NCBI GenBank assembly: GCA_016081115.2
Contig: JABTTQ020003409.1
Location: 62,001 to 126,000, forward strand
Length of the DNA: 64,000 nucleotides
Direction of reading: 5' to 3'
Origin: Rehmannia glutinosa
Lineage: Eukaryota; Streptophyta; Magnoliopsida; Lamiales; Orobanchaceae
The notes below the pieces were generated by a model. It ran no database searches, had not been told where the DNA came from, and was given only the letters and a program-made list of their open reading frames with translations. Shown piece after piece: positions 1 through 11,989 of this stretch (its first letter is position 1; every line of letters starts with the position of its first letter). A program made the position numbers and the translations under genes.

Positions 1-733
1 ATTACCACCATTATCTCTGAGGGACGAAACCTGAGAGAAGAAACAAAGGATGGTGCCGGTTTTTCGATTAAATTAACTTCTTACAAGTAAATCATCATAG
101 ACAAAGTTAAAACATTCTTTAACCTCAATGCTCATCCAAGAATTATTGCCACGAGATGATATCCTGATATGAATGCGAAATCGAAAAAATTCAGTAACAA
201 TATGGAGAAAAAAACACAACAATATGTAAACATTTCTCTGCACTATCAACTGTCACCATTTATACTACTAGCTTGTAGCATATTGTTCATCCTTTGTAAG
301 GGTGTTGACAAGAGTTCGAACCTGTATCTTTCAATTTCTTTGAAATTTATCCCCTCCCTTTCTATCACTACTCCCAACTTGTTAAAAAAAAAAATCAATT
401 GTCAGCATTTAATGACAATAAAATGCACCTTTTCAATGAACTGATATTCTAAAGTCTATCAAATCACTTTTCCATTTTAGTTTCTGATTGTGTGCTTCAA
501 ATGTCTACAGGACTACAACCAAGTAGAGAATGAATGATCACAACTATTTCATACCACATAGAACAACAACCTAGTACGACAACTTTCGACAAGATTTTAT
601 AGTAAAACATCTAGTCCCAGATCATTACAGGAATCAAAAGCCATGATTTTAGTCAACCCCTTCAATACAAATAAGCATAAAGCAAATCCCATAAACAATG
701 ACACTAAAAAAACAAATAAAATTAAAACTTACA
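1..733 (-). CDS. 5' end of a split gene running off the left edge (first intron and start codon)
   Basis: On the minus strand a likely 5' UTR exon (about 840 down to 733) ends at a good donor (GACT then GTAAGT, intron from 732). The intron ends in a pyrimidine-rich tract and CAG at 33-31 (TTTCTTCTCTCAG), and the next exon starts at 30. The first ATG there is at 11-9, followed by GTG GTA, and the reading frame leaves the window after three codons, so the product cannot be named. The leader is CT-rich (TTTCTTCCTCCTCTC), typical of plant 5' UTRs. An intron in the 5' UTR or right before the ATG is common in plants. No other start fits between 733 and 30. This is inference from splice signals only; the exon upstream limit is a guess. 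Confidence 0.45.
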
Positions 734-1269
734 GTCGAAAAACTTGAAGAGAGGAGGAAGAAACACAGAATCTAGAATCCCACCACGGATTTCTTCAAAG
801 CTCCGACAGGAAATTTGATGGGGTGTAAGAGTTGAATATAAGGAAAAATGGGACTACCACTTTCTTGAGCTGTCTACATGTTTCAATATAAAAATACTTA
901 CATGTGAAATTAAAATGAAAAAATAAAACATGGACGGGTAACGTGCAAGCTGTTTTACAAATTTAATTTTGTTTGGCCTTAATTTCTGCTTTTTTTTTTT
1001 TTATATGCTGCGCTTAGTTTTCTATAGAATCGTTTAAAATTTTAAATATTGTCCCCGTTTACGACAAAACAACTGAAAGTGGCATCTTGAACAGATCATA
1101 TAATGTACTGTTTTTTGTTTAAATAAAAATTTACTAATTTATTTCGACCTATATTTGCTACACTCTGATTGGTCTGAAATCTGAAATCCTTCTGGTGTTA
1201 ATTTGTATTTTTCCGTGTTTTCATGAGATGGCGCTATTTGCATATTCCCCCCTCTAAATAGTAAGTATA
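734..1269. other. Upstream region of the edge gene, no gene seen
   Basis: AT-rich sequence with no supportable ORF. On the minus strand it would be promoter for the gene that starts at the left edge. At 1210-1250 it contains ATGGCGCTATTTGCATATTC followed by a C run, which resembles the terminus of the element at 63139-63762 (GGGTGGCGCTATT); the matching other end was not found. Confidence 0.4.
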
Positions 1270-1577
1270 TCTATACAATCTATCTATATAATCTGAAAAA
1301 GACAAAAGGTAAACTACTCTAAAAAATAGAAGATATATATTGGATACTTTTGATTAATAAATATAGTACAAGTAACTAAATAATTTTTTAAATGCAAAAA
1401 ATTAAATATCACTCATTGCAATATACAAATTGAAAAAATAATGTGAAAATAGATGTAATAATGTAATTAATAATTTAAAATTTATGTTATTTTAACAAGC
1501 CAAACTACAAAAAAAAAAAAAGCTCAAATTTAATAATATTATATACAAATCCCGTGTAACACACGGTGCTTTTCTAG
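1270..1577 (+). mobile_element. Short non-autonomous Helitron (308 bp)
   Basis: The 5' end is TCTATACAATCTATCTATAT, directly after an A at 1269. The 3' end shows a hairpin CCGTGT-AAC-ACACGG followed by TGCTTTT and CTAG at 1574-1577, with T at 1578. Insertion between A and T, a TC start, a GC-rich hairpin 7-12 nt before CTRR and absence of terminal repeats are the Helitron signature. No coding capacity. The 3' hairpin is of the same type as those at 53.4, 55.1 and 57.8 kb, so the same family probably mobilised it. Confidence 0.7.
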
Positions 1578-2680
1578 TAATTACATAAATGTCATGACTA
1601 TAAAAGAATATAATATCCGTACTACCATAAAAAGTTCTAAATACATCCATCAAATCTCTAAATACTCTTTTTTTTTCAAGCTTATATTCTTCTTCTTCGG
1701 CCCCAGTCACATTCTTCTTCTTTCTCTATAAATTTGCAAAAGAAATTCTGTAAAACCTAATTTTTCGACGTCCATATTGTTATAAATATGAACCACAATG
1801 AATTAATCGACACCAATATTTTAAATATCTTATTAATTTAACGGTTGAAGTGTCGACTTTTCCTCTTGTTCGATATGACATGTACATGTAGTGCCATATT
1901 TTTCGTAATACTAATTAAAAATAAAATATAAATGAATTGCTAATTTATAAAAATTAACATAGCTCAAACATTCAAACAATCACATGTATATATACAAAAT
2001 ATTATGTTTAAATAAACCTTGAAGTTTAACTCATTGAACCATAAAAAGTTACTTAAGGCTAATCGAATTGATACATTCGCAATCCAACCGATCGAATGGA
2101 CCAATCCGATCCAATATTTAAAACATGTCACATGTGTATATTCTCTAGGAAATGTCCAGATTTTGGTTATCGAAAAATTTAATATCAAATATTATATACT
2201 TATTTTCAATATATTCCAATATTTATAAAATAAAGCACTGCTCTGGAATCCATATTTCAGTGAATCCATATTTACTATTAATTAGTAGCATGAACAAAGT
2301 TGTTATTTTTGTCGCCTAACTTTTATTTCACCCCCAAAAGTTATGACTTATGAAACTGTCACATCACTTGTGTGAGCTAATTCCCTCCAGAAAAATTGGA
2401 TCTTTAAGACCTGATTTTAACAGTTGGCAACTAATTATAACAATTGGACATGCAAAGATCATCAATGAATTGTTAGGATATTGTCTGCCTATTTTTAGGC
2501 AAATTTTATAAAAGTGGAATAGAAAGTTCGAAAATTTGGAAATGGTTAAATAAGGCATTATGGTAGAGTTAAACAATTTATTTTTAGGTTTACAACTCTA
2601 AATCTAAATTATTCTATGTTAGCTTCACTAAGAATCTTGAATTTTTAGGATTGTGAACATATTTATTTACCTTTTTTTAA
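1578..2680. other. Intergenic, no gene seen
   Basis: AT-rich DNA with only short chance frames. No conserved motif, splice-paired exon or TE terminus was recognised here. Confidence 0.5.
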
Positions 2681-3069
2681 GAGGGTGTTTGGCTAAACTT
2701 ATTTAAAACATCTTATAAGATATTTTTAGAGCTTATAATATGTTATATCTTATTTTAAAAATAAGTGGTTGAAGTGTTTAGATTAAAAAAGTTGTCGTAG
2801 CTTTTAAGATGTTAGTAATGAAGATTGTGTAATTAAAATAGTCAAAATTAAAGGAGATTGTTGAAATAAGATCTTATTTTGAAAATAAGTTGGGAACACT
2901 CCAACTTTTTTAGAAACAGCTTATTATAAGCTCCTAATTAACATCTTATTTTAGGAGTTTATAAGATAATTTTTTAAAAAGTTTACCAAACAAATTTAAT
3001 TAGTTTAAAAGCTCTTAAATATCTTATAAGATGTTTTGAAGAGCTTATAAACTCGCCCTAAACACCCTC
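2681..3069. mobile_element. Tourist-like (PIF/Harbinger) MITE, 389 bp
   Basis: Terminal inverted repeats begin GAGGGTGTTT at both ends, and the element is flanked by the trinucleotide TAA (2678-2680 and 3070-3072), the expected PIF/Harbinger target duplication. The interior is AT-rich and largely palindromic, with repeated pieces such as CTTATAAGAT near both ends. There is no ORF. Confidence 0.8.
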
Positions 3070-3149
3070 TAAGTATATATCCGGGAGAGAAAGAGTGATG
3101 AAAATCAAATTCTAGATATCTGGTTTAGACTTGAGAGTTATAACATTAC

Positions 3150-3400
3150 AATCTAATTCCCAATTTATTTACCATTTAAGATAACCACTCTGGGTACGTA
3201 ATCTTTCACCAAAATTGCTTGTGGATTTTTATGGTCAACGTGTGGTAAAGGTAAAATATAGGGGGAAAATCATTCGATCACAATCTGATTCCCAATTTAT
3301 TTACCATTTAAGATATACCAAAACTGTTTGTCAAATTTGTTTGTCAACGTGTAGGAAAGGTAAAATATGTACCAAATACCCACTTACACATCATCATGGG
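3150..3400. repeat. Imperfect tandem duplication of about 130 bp downstream of defensin-like copy 1
   Basis: The run beginning ACAATCTAATTCCCAATTTA near 3148 recurs near 3280 (ACAATCTGATTCCCAATTTA). Both copies continue through TTTACCATTTAAGATA and end with GGTCAACGTGTGG/TGTCAACGTGTAGG and AAAGGTAAAATAT. The second copy also aligns with sequence at 15840-15920 downstream of defensin-like copy 2, so this is part of the duplicated locus. Confidence 0.7.
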
Positions 3401-3645
3401 ACCAACTTCCCAATATTTATTCAAATCACAAGTTAAATGATCAAAATTAAATTTATATAATTATTCAATTTTTTTAAATAAATGAAAATATATAAAAAGA
3501 AAGAAAAAAGTCTTGATCACAAACCGATCAGGTAGCAAAGCAAAACAAAGTTAAACTTAAAAATAAAAATAAAAACTTAAAAGCACAAATTGTTCAATAA
3601 AAACACAACAATTAAGTGATTTCCATGTAAAAATTTAATAGCCAA

Positions 3646-4105
3646 TTAAGGCTTTAGAGGTTTGTCACAAATGTATAAACAAAAGCATTTAGGCTTATTT
3701 AATTGTCTGTCGCATTGGATACTTAATAAACCAGAGAACTTTGTGCACATTGTGCACACTTTGATTCCTTGCGTGTCGCATTGACTAGGATAAGAATACG
3801 AGCAAGTTTTCCCATTAACCAGCATCAATCCTCTCTCACCTGCACACGACAAAATGTAAATAATAATTAAATCATCTCAACAGAGACCTACTTAAATAGG
3901 TCAATTATTGCAATCGACAAAAGTGATATATATAATTCTAACATAAAAATAATTTTTTTCGTCACACGGTACGACCATTTCATAACAGACCTATTCAAAT
4001 TCGTCAATCATTGCAAACATAAAAGGGGTGTATGGAACCATTCAAACCTGAAACGAGAAAACATAGAACAACCACAAACAAGAATTTTGCCGAAAGCTTA
4101 TCCAT
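3646..4105 (-). CDS. Defensin-like secreted cysteine-rich peptide, copy 1 (two exons, 83 aa)
   Basis: Exon 1 is 4105-4048 and exon 2 is 3839-3646, joined across a 208-nt GT-AG intron (3840-4047) in phase 1. Exon 1 encodes a signal peptide (MDKLSAKFLFVVVLCFLVS). Exon 2 encodes the mature part with eight cysteines spaced C-x7-C-x7-C-x2-C-x10-C-x8-C-x1-C-x3-C. The intron right after the signal peptide, the length and the C-x-C/C-x3-C end are typical of plant defensin-like (DEFL) genes. The CxxC in place of the canonical CxxxC means it is not a classical plant defensin. DEFL peptides act outside the cell in defence or reproductive signalling; which applies here is unknown. A TATA box lies about 50 bp upstream of the ATG. 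Its paralogue is at 16047-16885. Confidence 0.8.
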
Positions 4106-4151
4106 CTTGAATGAAATTTAAAATTGTTGGCAACCATTGCAAATTGTTTTG

Positions 4152-4164
4152 GTTTATATAGGGG
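4152..4164 (-). promoter_or_regulatory. TATA box of defensin-like copy 1
   Basis: The minus strand reads CCCCTATATAAACC, about 47-60 nt upstream of the ATG. The same motif sits at the same distance upstream of copy 2 and surrounding bases are conserved, which supports it as a core promoter. Confidence 0.6.
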
Positions 4165-4561
4165 TAAGTCAACATTCAACTTTCAAGAATTTAAACTAGA
4201 TTCTTTGGGTTATAATGTTAATCTAACAAATTAATTATACACGATGGGTGCAAAGATATGGTCAAGAGTTGAAGAATTTCATGTTTAGAATATCTATAAT
4301 TTAGTTAACACAATTGTTATTTTGTTTTTAGTCAAATATTGTTCAGAATCAAAATTGACCATAGTTAATATAATTGTAAGATTACAATACTATGATTACT
4401 ACTAGTTGCTTGTGATGGTTATGTTTCGTATGATTTGATTGTGGAATTATTATTTTCAAGTTTGAATTCTATAATTCCCCTTTATATGGTTGGTTGTATT
4501 TTTGTTTTATTTCTATATAATTCCCCTCATTGGTCATTTTTGAAAATTAACCACCCCGGGT

Positions 4562-5088
4562 TAGAGGTGTCAAAACGGGCCGGCGGGCGGGCGGCCCGTG
4601 GCCCGCCAAAACCCGCCACTTGGCGGGCGGGGGGGCGGCCCGCCAAGGTGGCGGGCCGAGAAAATCTCAACCCAACCCAACCCGCTTGAGGTGCGGGTTG
4701 GCGGGCGCCCATAAAAATTTAAAAAAATAAAAAAATAAAAAATATTTTTTTATTCATATTATTAATTTTAATGAATTAAATATACTAATGGATAACAAGT
4801 AAATATTTTATAAAAATATTATATATACTTTTATAAGAGATAAAAATATAAAAATCAATTATCCTATTTTTTTTTTTGTCTATTTTATCTAATTTTTTAT
4901 TTTTTTTTTTTTTTATTTTAAGCGGGCTAGCCCACCGCCCGCCGACCCAACCCGCCAAGCCGCGGCCCGCGGCGGGCTAGCCCGTTTAGGCCCGCCTTTG
5001 GCGGGCTACTAAATACTTTAACCCCCCCTACCTTAGGCGGCGGGGCGGGCGGGTGGCCCGACGGGCCCGGCCCGCTTTGATGACTCTA
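4562..5088. mobile_element. hAT-type (Ac-like) MITE with extremely GC-rich ends, 527 bp
   Basis: Left end TAGAGGTGTCAAAACGGGC and right end GCCCGCTTTGATGACTCTA are imperfect inverted repeats of the Ac-type hAT form. The first ~130 and last ~170 bases are almost pure GGCGGGC/GCCCGCC repeats, while the centre is A/T runs. Flanking 8-mers CCCCGGGT and CCCGGTAT match only partly, so the TSD is degenerate. The corresponding place downstream in copy 2 of the duplicated locus (around 17300) lacks the element. Confidence 0.65.
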
Positions 5089-5197
5089 CCCGGTATCAAT
5101 CCTTATTTCCATGTTTTACTTGGTTTCTATCTTGCCAAATGAGCCATGAAAGAAGAGCAAAAAATCTGAAATAATGAAGCTCAAATTGATCAAAGAT

Positions 5198-6171
5198 GTT
5201 AAGCATCGACCCCGTTGTCGTAGACGAACACCATAGCTATATTTCAATAGTCCAACGAACTTAACTATAACAGAATAATCCTACGGGGTAGGGATTAGGG
5301 ATTACAGGCCTTTTTCTAATAATACAATAAACCAGAAAATAAAGTCGTGCGATGCACACGCACAAGGGAAGACACTTTCCCATCCAAACCGAAGCAAAAG
5401 AAAAAGAAACTAAAAGCTGGAAATACTAAGAATACCCAAACACCCTAAGAGAACATCCCGAAGCCAATCACCAACCGGATTGAGGTGACCTTTTATGCAA
5501 CGCATCACGCCACAAAAACAAATCAAGAAATCGAAAAAGCACTAAAAATAGAACTAAAATCGAGATCCGAATAGAAATATATCATCGTGTTTTTCAAGCC
5601 TCGTTTCAATACGCCGAATCGAGCAAAGGATATGTGGATGGCACCTTAGGCTCAAAACGGTGTAGAGGACCCTTCACCGTCGATATAAACTGGACGCACC
5701 CAAAGTTTAGCCACTACCGAAACACCACAACCCAACACCGTCCGAAACCACAAAGGAAATCAAAACTGACCGAACAAACCCACAAAGGAAATCGGACCCT
5801 ACACTCAGCTCTCCAAAAAACCCCAAAAACAGACGAACACCAACACCCATAAACATAAAGTAGATGGGTGAGATATTTCACTGAAAAATCACAAGATTAT
5901 TCACTCAAGAAAAGCACAGAGAGAAGAATCGGATTTTTAGTGAGAGAAAAAGAGATGGAGCGGTTGATCCTTAGTCTTAGAGACTGATAGGGTTTTGGAG
6001 AGATAAGGTATTTCCAATTTAAAACCGAGGGCCAAGATTAATGACCTAACTTGAACGGTCAAGATTAGTAAACACAAGGGTTTGGTTGCAGTTGGGCTTG
6101 GCTTCCTTTTGGGCTTGGAACAAATGTAACTGGGCCAACAATTCACAAGTAAATTGGGCCATATAATAATA
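5198..6171 (-). repeat. 3' LTR of the Tnt1-like copia element
   Basis: Aligns along its length to 10972-11953. On the plus strand it begins TGTTAAGCATCGACCC. Its other end is mutated (reads TATTATTATATGG on the minus strand where the partner has TGTTATTATATGG). Confidence 0.85.
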
Positions 6172-6429
6172 TTCTCCACCTTGGCACAATCCCGGTTTAC
6201 ACGACTCGGGACATACACATATAATCATCATCGCCTAAATTTTCCTTAACTATACACACAGTACAACAAGAATCAGTATCACAGTAAGCATAAAGCAAAC
6301 CATAACACACGGGACAACTTAGCAAGCACACATCAAGCCAAAGCATAACGGGACAGGGTAAAATCACCATATTGCACACACATCACAATATCACCGAAAT
6401 AACAAGCACACATCAAGTCATTTCCAAAA

Positions 6430-9400
6430 CCAAACAGAACAGAACTGTTCAATCACCTGTATCAAAATTTAGAATCTTTAGACATATCAAAAATTTAGTC
6501 ACAGGCAAGCATTTAGTTCCCATATCAGCAGGATTAAATTCAGAAGGTATATTTTCAAGATTAACTAAGCATTTAGCAACAATGTCACGAATGTAATGAA
6601 ACCTCACATCTATATGATTAGTTCTATCATGAAAAACAGGATTCTTACACGATTGAATACCAGATTGACTGTCAGAAAATACAACAACATTACCATCAAG
6701 AAAACCAAGTTTAAATCAAGCCCTTAAGCCATATTGCTTCTTTAAATGCTTCAGTTACAGCTATATACTCATATTCAGTTGTAGACAATGCAACAATATA
6801 CTGTAACTGTGATTTCCAACTAACACATGAACCACACAAAGTGAACACATAAGATGTTGTTGATTTTCTATTATCCTTATCATTTGCATAGTTAGAATCC
6901 ACGTAACCATTCAATTTGAACCCATCTTTGCACTTAGCAAATTTCAAACCATAATTCAAAGAATGTTTCAAATAACGCAAAAGCCATTTAACAGCTTTAC
7001 AATGTATAATTAACATAACAGAATAAGCAACTCACAGAATAAGCAATATCCGGTCTAGTGCTAACCATAAGATACATAACAGAACCTATAACATTGGAGT
7101 ATGACACATTCTTCATAGAATTAACATCATGCTCAGTTTTAGGGCACTGTTCTTTACTTAACAAAAATGGGCAGCCAAAGGTACATTAATAGGTTTGGAA
7201 TCACTCATAGAAAATTTAGACAAAATTTTCTTCACATAAGAAATTTGATTCAGAAAAATCACAGAATTTTCCCTATCTCTAAAGATGTTCATTCCTAAAA
7301 TCCTTTTAGCATCTCCTAAATATTTCATGTCAAACTTAGCACTTAGACAGTTTTTAACATGCTCAATAGTTTTAACACATGGACTAATCAGCAACATATC
7401 ATCAACATAAATCAACAAGAAAACAAGCACTTTTATATTTTCTTTGAAATAAAGACAGTGATCATAATTACTTCTTTTAAAATTCAAAGACAACATGCAT
7501 TCGTCAAATTTCTTGTTCCAACATCTAGGAGACTGTTTCAAGCCATATAAGGATTTTTTCAACAAACATACAAAATCAAATTTCTTATTATCCACAAAAC
7601 CTTCTGGCTGTTGCATATAGATTTTTCAGTTAAATCACCATGCAAAAAGGCAATTTTCACATCTAACTGCTTTAATTCCCAATTAACTGAACAGTCAAGG
7701 CAAGCATAATTCGCACAGTTGTAAATTTCACAACAGGGGCAAATATTTCAGTATAATCAATACATTCCTTTTGAGTAAAACCTTTAGCCACAAGTCTAGC
7801 TTTAAAACGTATAGAATCATTCTCATTCTTTACTTTAAACAACCACTTACAATCAACCACATAACAATTTTCAGGTTTAGGTACAAGTACCCAAGTGTTG
7901 TTGACATGTAAAGAGTTCATTTCTTCATGCATAACATTTAACCACTCTTGAGAATGTTCAGATTTTAAAGCTTCTTGGTAAGTTTTAGGTTCACAATTAT
8001 CAATTGACTCAAAAACAGAAAACACATACGAAGTCAAGTGAAAATCATCAAAACGAGAAGACTGCCTAATATTCCTTCGAGTTCTATCCCTAGCAAGTTG
8101 ATAACTACCAAGTTCATGAGGTTCATTATCATCCAAATCACCCAATTCATCATGCAAATCAGCAACATCAACATTTTCAGGCATATTCACAAAATCAGGC
8201 TCATTTTCAGGAATATGTTCAGGCACATTTTCAGTTTCAGCATGCACATTTTCAGATTCATTAAAATTACTTGAAACAGGTATTTGCTCCACCTTATTTG
8301 GAGCAAGCTCAGATTCACACAAAGGCAAAGATGGAGTCAAACATGGAAATTCAGATTCATTAAAAATGACTTCTCTACTAGTTAAAATTTTAAAACCAGG
8401 TTCACCCCTAAGCCACAATCTATAGCCTTTGACTCCTTCAGGATATCCCAAAAAAACACATTTTTCAGATCTTGGTTCAAGTTTATCACCTTTTTGATGA
8501 ACAAATGCAACACAACCAAATACTTTCAAGTTTGAAAAATCAATTTGTTTACCAGAAAACACAAATTCAGGACATTTTCCTTTCAAAGGCACAGATGGAG
8601 ATCTATTAATCAAATATGCAACTGTATGAACAACTTCACCCCAGAACCTTTTTGAAAGACCCGAGGAAGCAAGCATGCTCTTGACCCTTTCAAGTAAGGT
8701 TATATTCATATTCAAAGAACACCATTTTGTCGGCGTATATAAATAATTGATTTATGCCTTCGAATACCATATTCAACACATAAGTTGTCAAACAAGTTAT
8801 TGCAGAATTCAAGACCATTATCTATCCTAAGTGTTTTAATCCTTTTACCAGTTTGATTCTCAATCAAAGTTTTCCAATTCTTGATTTTTTCAAAAACATC
8901 AGACTTATTTTCATTAAGAAAACCCACACTTTTCTTGAAAAATCATCAATTATAGACAGAAAATACCTATTTCCACCTTGAGTGGGTTCACTAGACGGAC
9001 CCCAAATATCAGCATGCAAATACTCAAGTATATCAGTGCAAACAGATTGATTAGGAAAAGGAGAAATATGAAATTTAACTTTATGCTGTTTTCCTAACAC
9101 ACATGAATCACAAAAGGGCAAACATGATGGAACATCACTACCAAAACAACTTGACCTTATTTATGCGACGGAATTTCAAGACCTTTACCACTCATGTGAC
9201 CTAGCCTTTTATGCCATAAATCGGTTTATCAACATTAACATCATTCACAGATTAACAAAGAACATGAGGCATAGATTCAAAAAACAAACATACAAGTTAT
9301 TCCTTTTGACAGCTTTGAAAATCACTAAAGAACCTTTCAAAATTTTCATCACACCATTTCCAAATCTCCCTTTTAATCCATTATTTTTTAACACAACACA

Positions 9401-10526
9401 AGATATCAAATTATTGCACAAATCAGGCACATGTCTAACATTTTTCAAAGTGTAAGCATAACCAGATTCAAATTTCAAGCGAATATCACCAATTCCAAGA
9501 ACTGCACATTTTTTCTCATTGGCCATAGAAACATGACAATTTTTCACTTCACTGTAGCTCGAAAATAGATTTTTAAATGGTGACATGTGAAAAGTGCAGG
9601 CAGAATCAATAAGCCATTCATTATCAATCACAGAGTTTGATTTCACAGAATTAACAACATGTTTTTCACATAAATCAGACACCATAAAAATTTCACCAAC
9701 ATTTTCACTATTAGAAGCCATATTTGTTTGATCATTTTTAAAATTCTGGTTTCCTTTCTTATTAGGGCACTCCCTAATGTAATGACCTACCTCACCACAT
9801 TTATAGCATTTTCTTCCTTTAGGCCTAGACTTGGATCTAGACTTGCTTTTACCCTTTTTCTTGTGAAAATTCTGATTTTGATGATTATCAGATTTTTTGT
9901 GGTTACCAAACCTATGTTGGGACCTACCCCGAACATGCATAACCTCCCCGAAATTCTGTCTACCCCCCTTATTGACTTTTAAATCAAGTTCCTTGCTTTT
10001 TAAGCCATTCAATGATGTCAAGAGTAATAGAATCTCTACCATACTTAATTGCGGACTTAACATCCTTTGTAAGATTCAGAATTGCATTTAAAAGCACAAT
10101 AGGAGTATAATCATCAATATTCTTATCACGGATCGGTTTAATATCTTGAATTAATTTGGTAAACACATCCAAATTTTCATCAATCTCTTTGTTCGGATCA
10201 AGTTTAAATCAAGAATTTTTCAAGCAAAAACGACCTTACTAGGCAAAGAAGTTTCAGATACAATTCTTGCATTTTTTCCCATAAAGCTTTTGCGAGAATC
10301 AAGTTTACCAACCTTCCTAAGACAGAGTGGGAAAGATTCAAAATGATAGAAGAATATGCATACTCATCAATTTGAACTTTCTTTTGGTGAGATATTTTTC
10401 AAAGATAAACACCACTTATAACCTTGTAAACTTTTTGTTGAATTAAAATGCCTTTCATTTTTGTTGCCAAATCGAAAAATCAGTTTTTCCATTAAAAGGT
10501 TCAAAATTATAACTAGACATTGCCAT
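6430..10526 (-). pseudogene. Broken gag-pol of the Tnt1-like copia element
   Basis: Reading leftward: gag start (MAMSSYNFEPFNGKTDF, ATG at 10526), CCHC zinc knuckle CYKCGEVGHYIREC (about 9808-9767), protease motif LIDSACTFHMS (near 9617-9580), integrase HHCC remnant CDSCVLGKQHKVKF and core with DIWGP, IDDFSRK and RIDNG, then the LNRSPS and KVFGC region (8715 down). Reverse transcriptase shows ARLVAKGFTQKE and, after a break near 7620-7670, LYGLKQSPRCW and YVDDMLLIS (about 7413-7389). RNase H follows with YVDSNYAND and RKSTTSYVF. The frame is interrupted near 10170-10200, 9120-9240, 8712-8927, 7620-7670 and 7016-7150, so no complete polyprotein can be made. The RT wording places it near Tnt1/Tork. 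Confidence 0.9.
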
Positions 10527-10971
10527 TTTTGAAAAAACACAACAGTTTTTAAGATGCACAAAGCACACAATGCAGATTATAAACACAGAACCTGCAAAAA
10601 TCACAGATTTCAGAGAAAAACAGCAGAAACAAGAAAATAAGGCCACACAACATGAACTCCTCGCACCACAGGATTCCACTACACTCGCGGTGTAGGGTCA
10701 AGCGGCTTTTTCGCTCGGAGTTCTTTTATACTAAATAAAAAAAAACTAAAAGGACGATCAACAAATAAGGGATCACACAGAATCCCAGCAAATAAAGACC
10801 CAACAAATAAACCGCGGCAACGGTATTTACACTACGAAAGCGATAAACCCGCGGCAAGCGGCTACACTACTAAAAGCAATAAAAGGGAAGTTAAAGCCTC
10901 TTCACCAGAGCGAAACCCAGGGTAAAGGTTTAAATGCCGCCACAATGTGGGGAATGCGCTCGATACCCCTT

Positions 10972-11953
10972 TGTTAGGTATCGACCCATTTGTCATGGCG
11001 ATAACGCCATAGCCATATTTCAATAGTCCAACGAACTTAACTATTACAGAATAATCTTATGGGGTAGGTATTAAGGAATTACAAGCCTTTTTCTAATAAT
11101 GCAATAAACCAGAAAATAAAGCCATGCGATGCACACGCACAAGGGAAGGCACTTTCCCATCCAAACCGAAGCAAAAGAAAAAGAAACTAAAAGCTGGAAA
11201 TACTAAGAATACCCAAACACCCTAAGAGAAAACGACCGAAGCTCGATCACCAACCTGGATTCAGCCGACCTTTTTATGCAATGTCCGCCGCCACAAAAAT
11301 AAATCAAGAAAATCAAAAAAACACTAAAAAATAGAACTAAAACTGAGATCTAGAATAGAAAGATATCACCGTGTTTCAAGCCTCGTTTTAATACGCCGAA
11401 TCGAGCAAATGATAGGTAGATGGCACCTTAGGCTCAGAACGGTGTAGAGGACCCTTCACCGTCGATATAAACCGGACGCACCCAAAGTTTAGCCACTCCG
11501 AAACACCACAGCCCAACGCCGTCCGAAACCACAAAGGAAATCGAAACTGACCGAACAAACCCACAAAGGAAATCGGACCCTACACTCAGCTTTCCAAAAA
11601 ACCCTAAAAACGGACGAACACCAACACCCACAAACACGAAGTAGATGGGTGAGATATTTCATTGAAAAATCACAAGATTATTCACTCAAGAAAAGCAGAG
11701 AGAGAAGAATCAGATTTTTAGTGAGAGAAAAAGAGATGGAGCGGCTGATCCTTGGTCTTAGAGACTGATAGGGTTTTTGGAGAGATAAGGTGTTTCCAAT
11801 TTAAAACCAAGGGCCAAGATTAATGACCTAACTTGAGCGGTCAAGATTAGAAAACACAAGGGTTTGGTTGCAGTTGGACTTGGTTTCCTTTTGGGCTTGG
11901 AACAAATGTAACTGGGCCAACAATTCACAAGTAAATTGGGCCATATAATAACA
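10972..11953 (-). repeat. 5' LTR of the Tnt1-like copia element
   Basis: Partner of 5198-6171. Plus-strand ends are TGTTAGGTATCGACCC and CCATATAATAACA, giving the canonical TG...CA termini. The 5-mer after it (ATAGA) pairs with AAAGA at 5193-5197. Confidence 0.85.
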
Positions 11954-11989
11954 ATAGACATTCAAAACAAAGTAGTCCGATTCATATCT

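Larger units (their letters stand above)
5198..11953 (-). mobile_element. Ty1/copia LTR retrotransposon, Tnt1/Tork-like (6756 bp, decayed)
   Basis: Two direct LTRs (5198-6171 and 10972-11953) enclose a gag-pol region on the minus strand. Domain order protease, integrase, reverse transcriptase, RNase H is that of copia. The polypurine tract AAGGTGGAGAAT abuts the left (3') LTR at about 6172-6183. The primer site next to the right (5') LTR at about 10957-10971 reads GGTATCGAGCGC on the minus strand, resembling the initiator-tRNA-Met primer site. Flanking 5-mers AAAGA and ATAGA differ by one base. The LTRs have diverged by substitutions and small indels, so the insertion is not recent. It sits between defensin-like copy 1 and the repeated unit that precedes copy 2. 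Confidence 0.9.

Noticed and set aside
4435..4712. Overlapping frames on both strands across the GGCGGGC stretch
   Set aside because: They are translations of the GC-rich hAT terminus (Arg/Ala/Gly/Pro repeats), open only because the composition lacks stop codons.
8038..10091. Plus-strand frames within the Tnt1-like copia element
   Set aside because: Antisense shadows of the minus-strand gag-pol.
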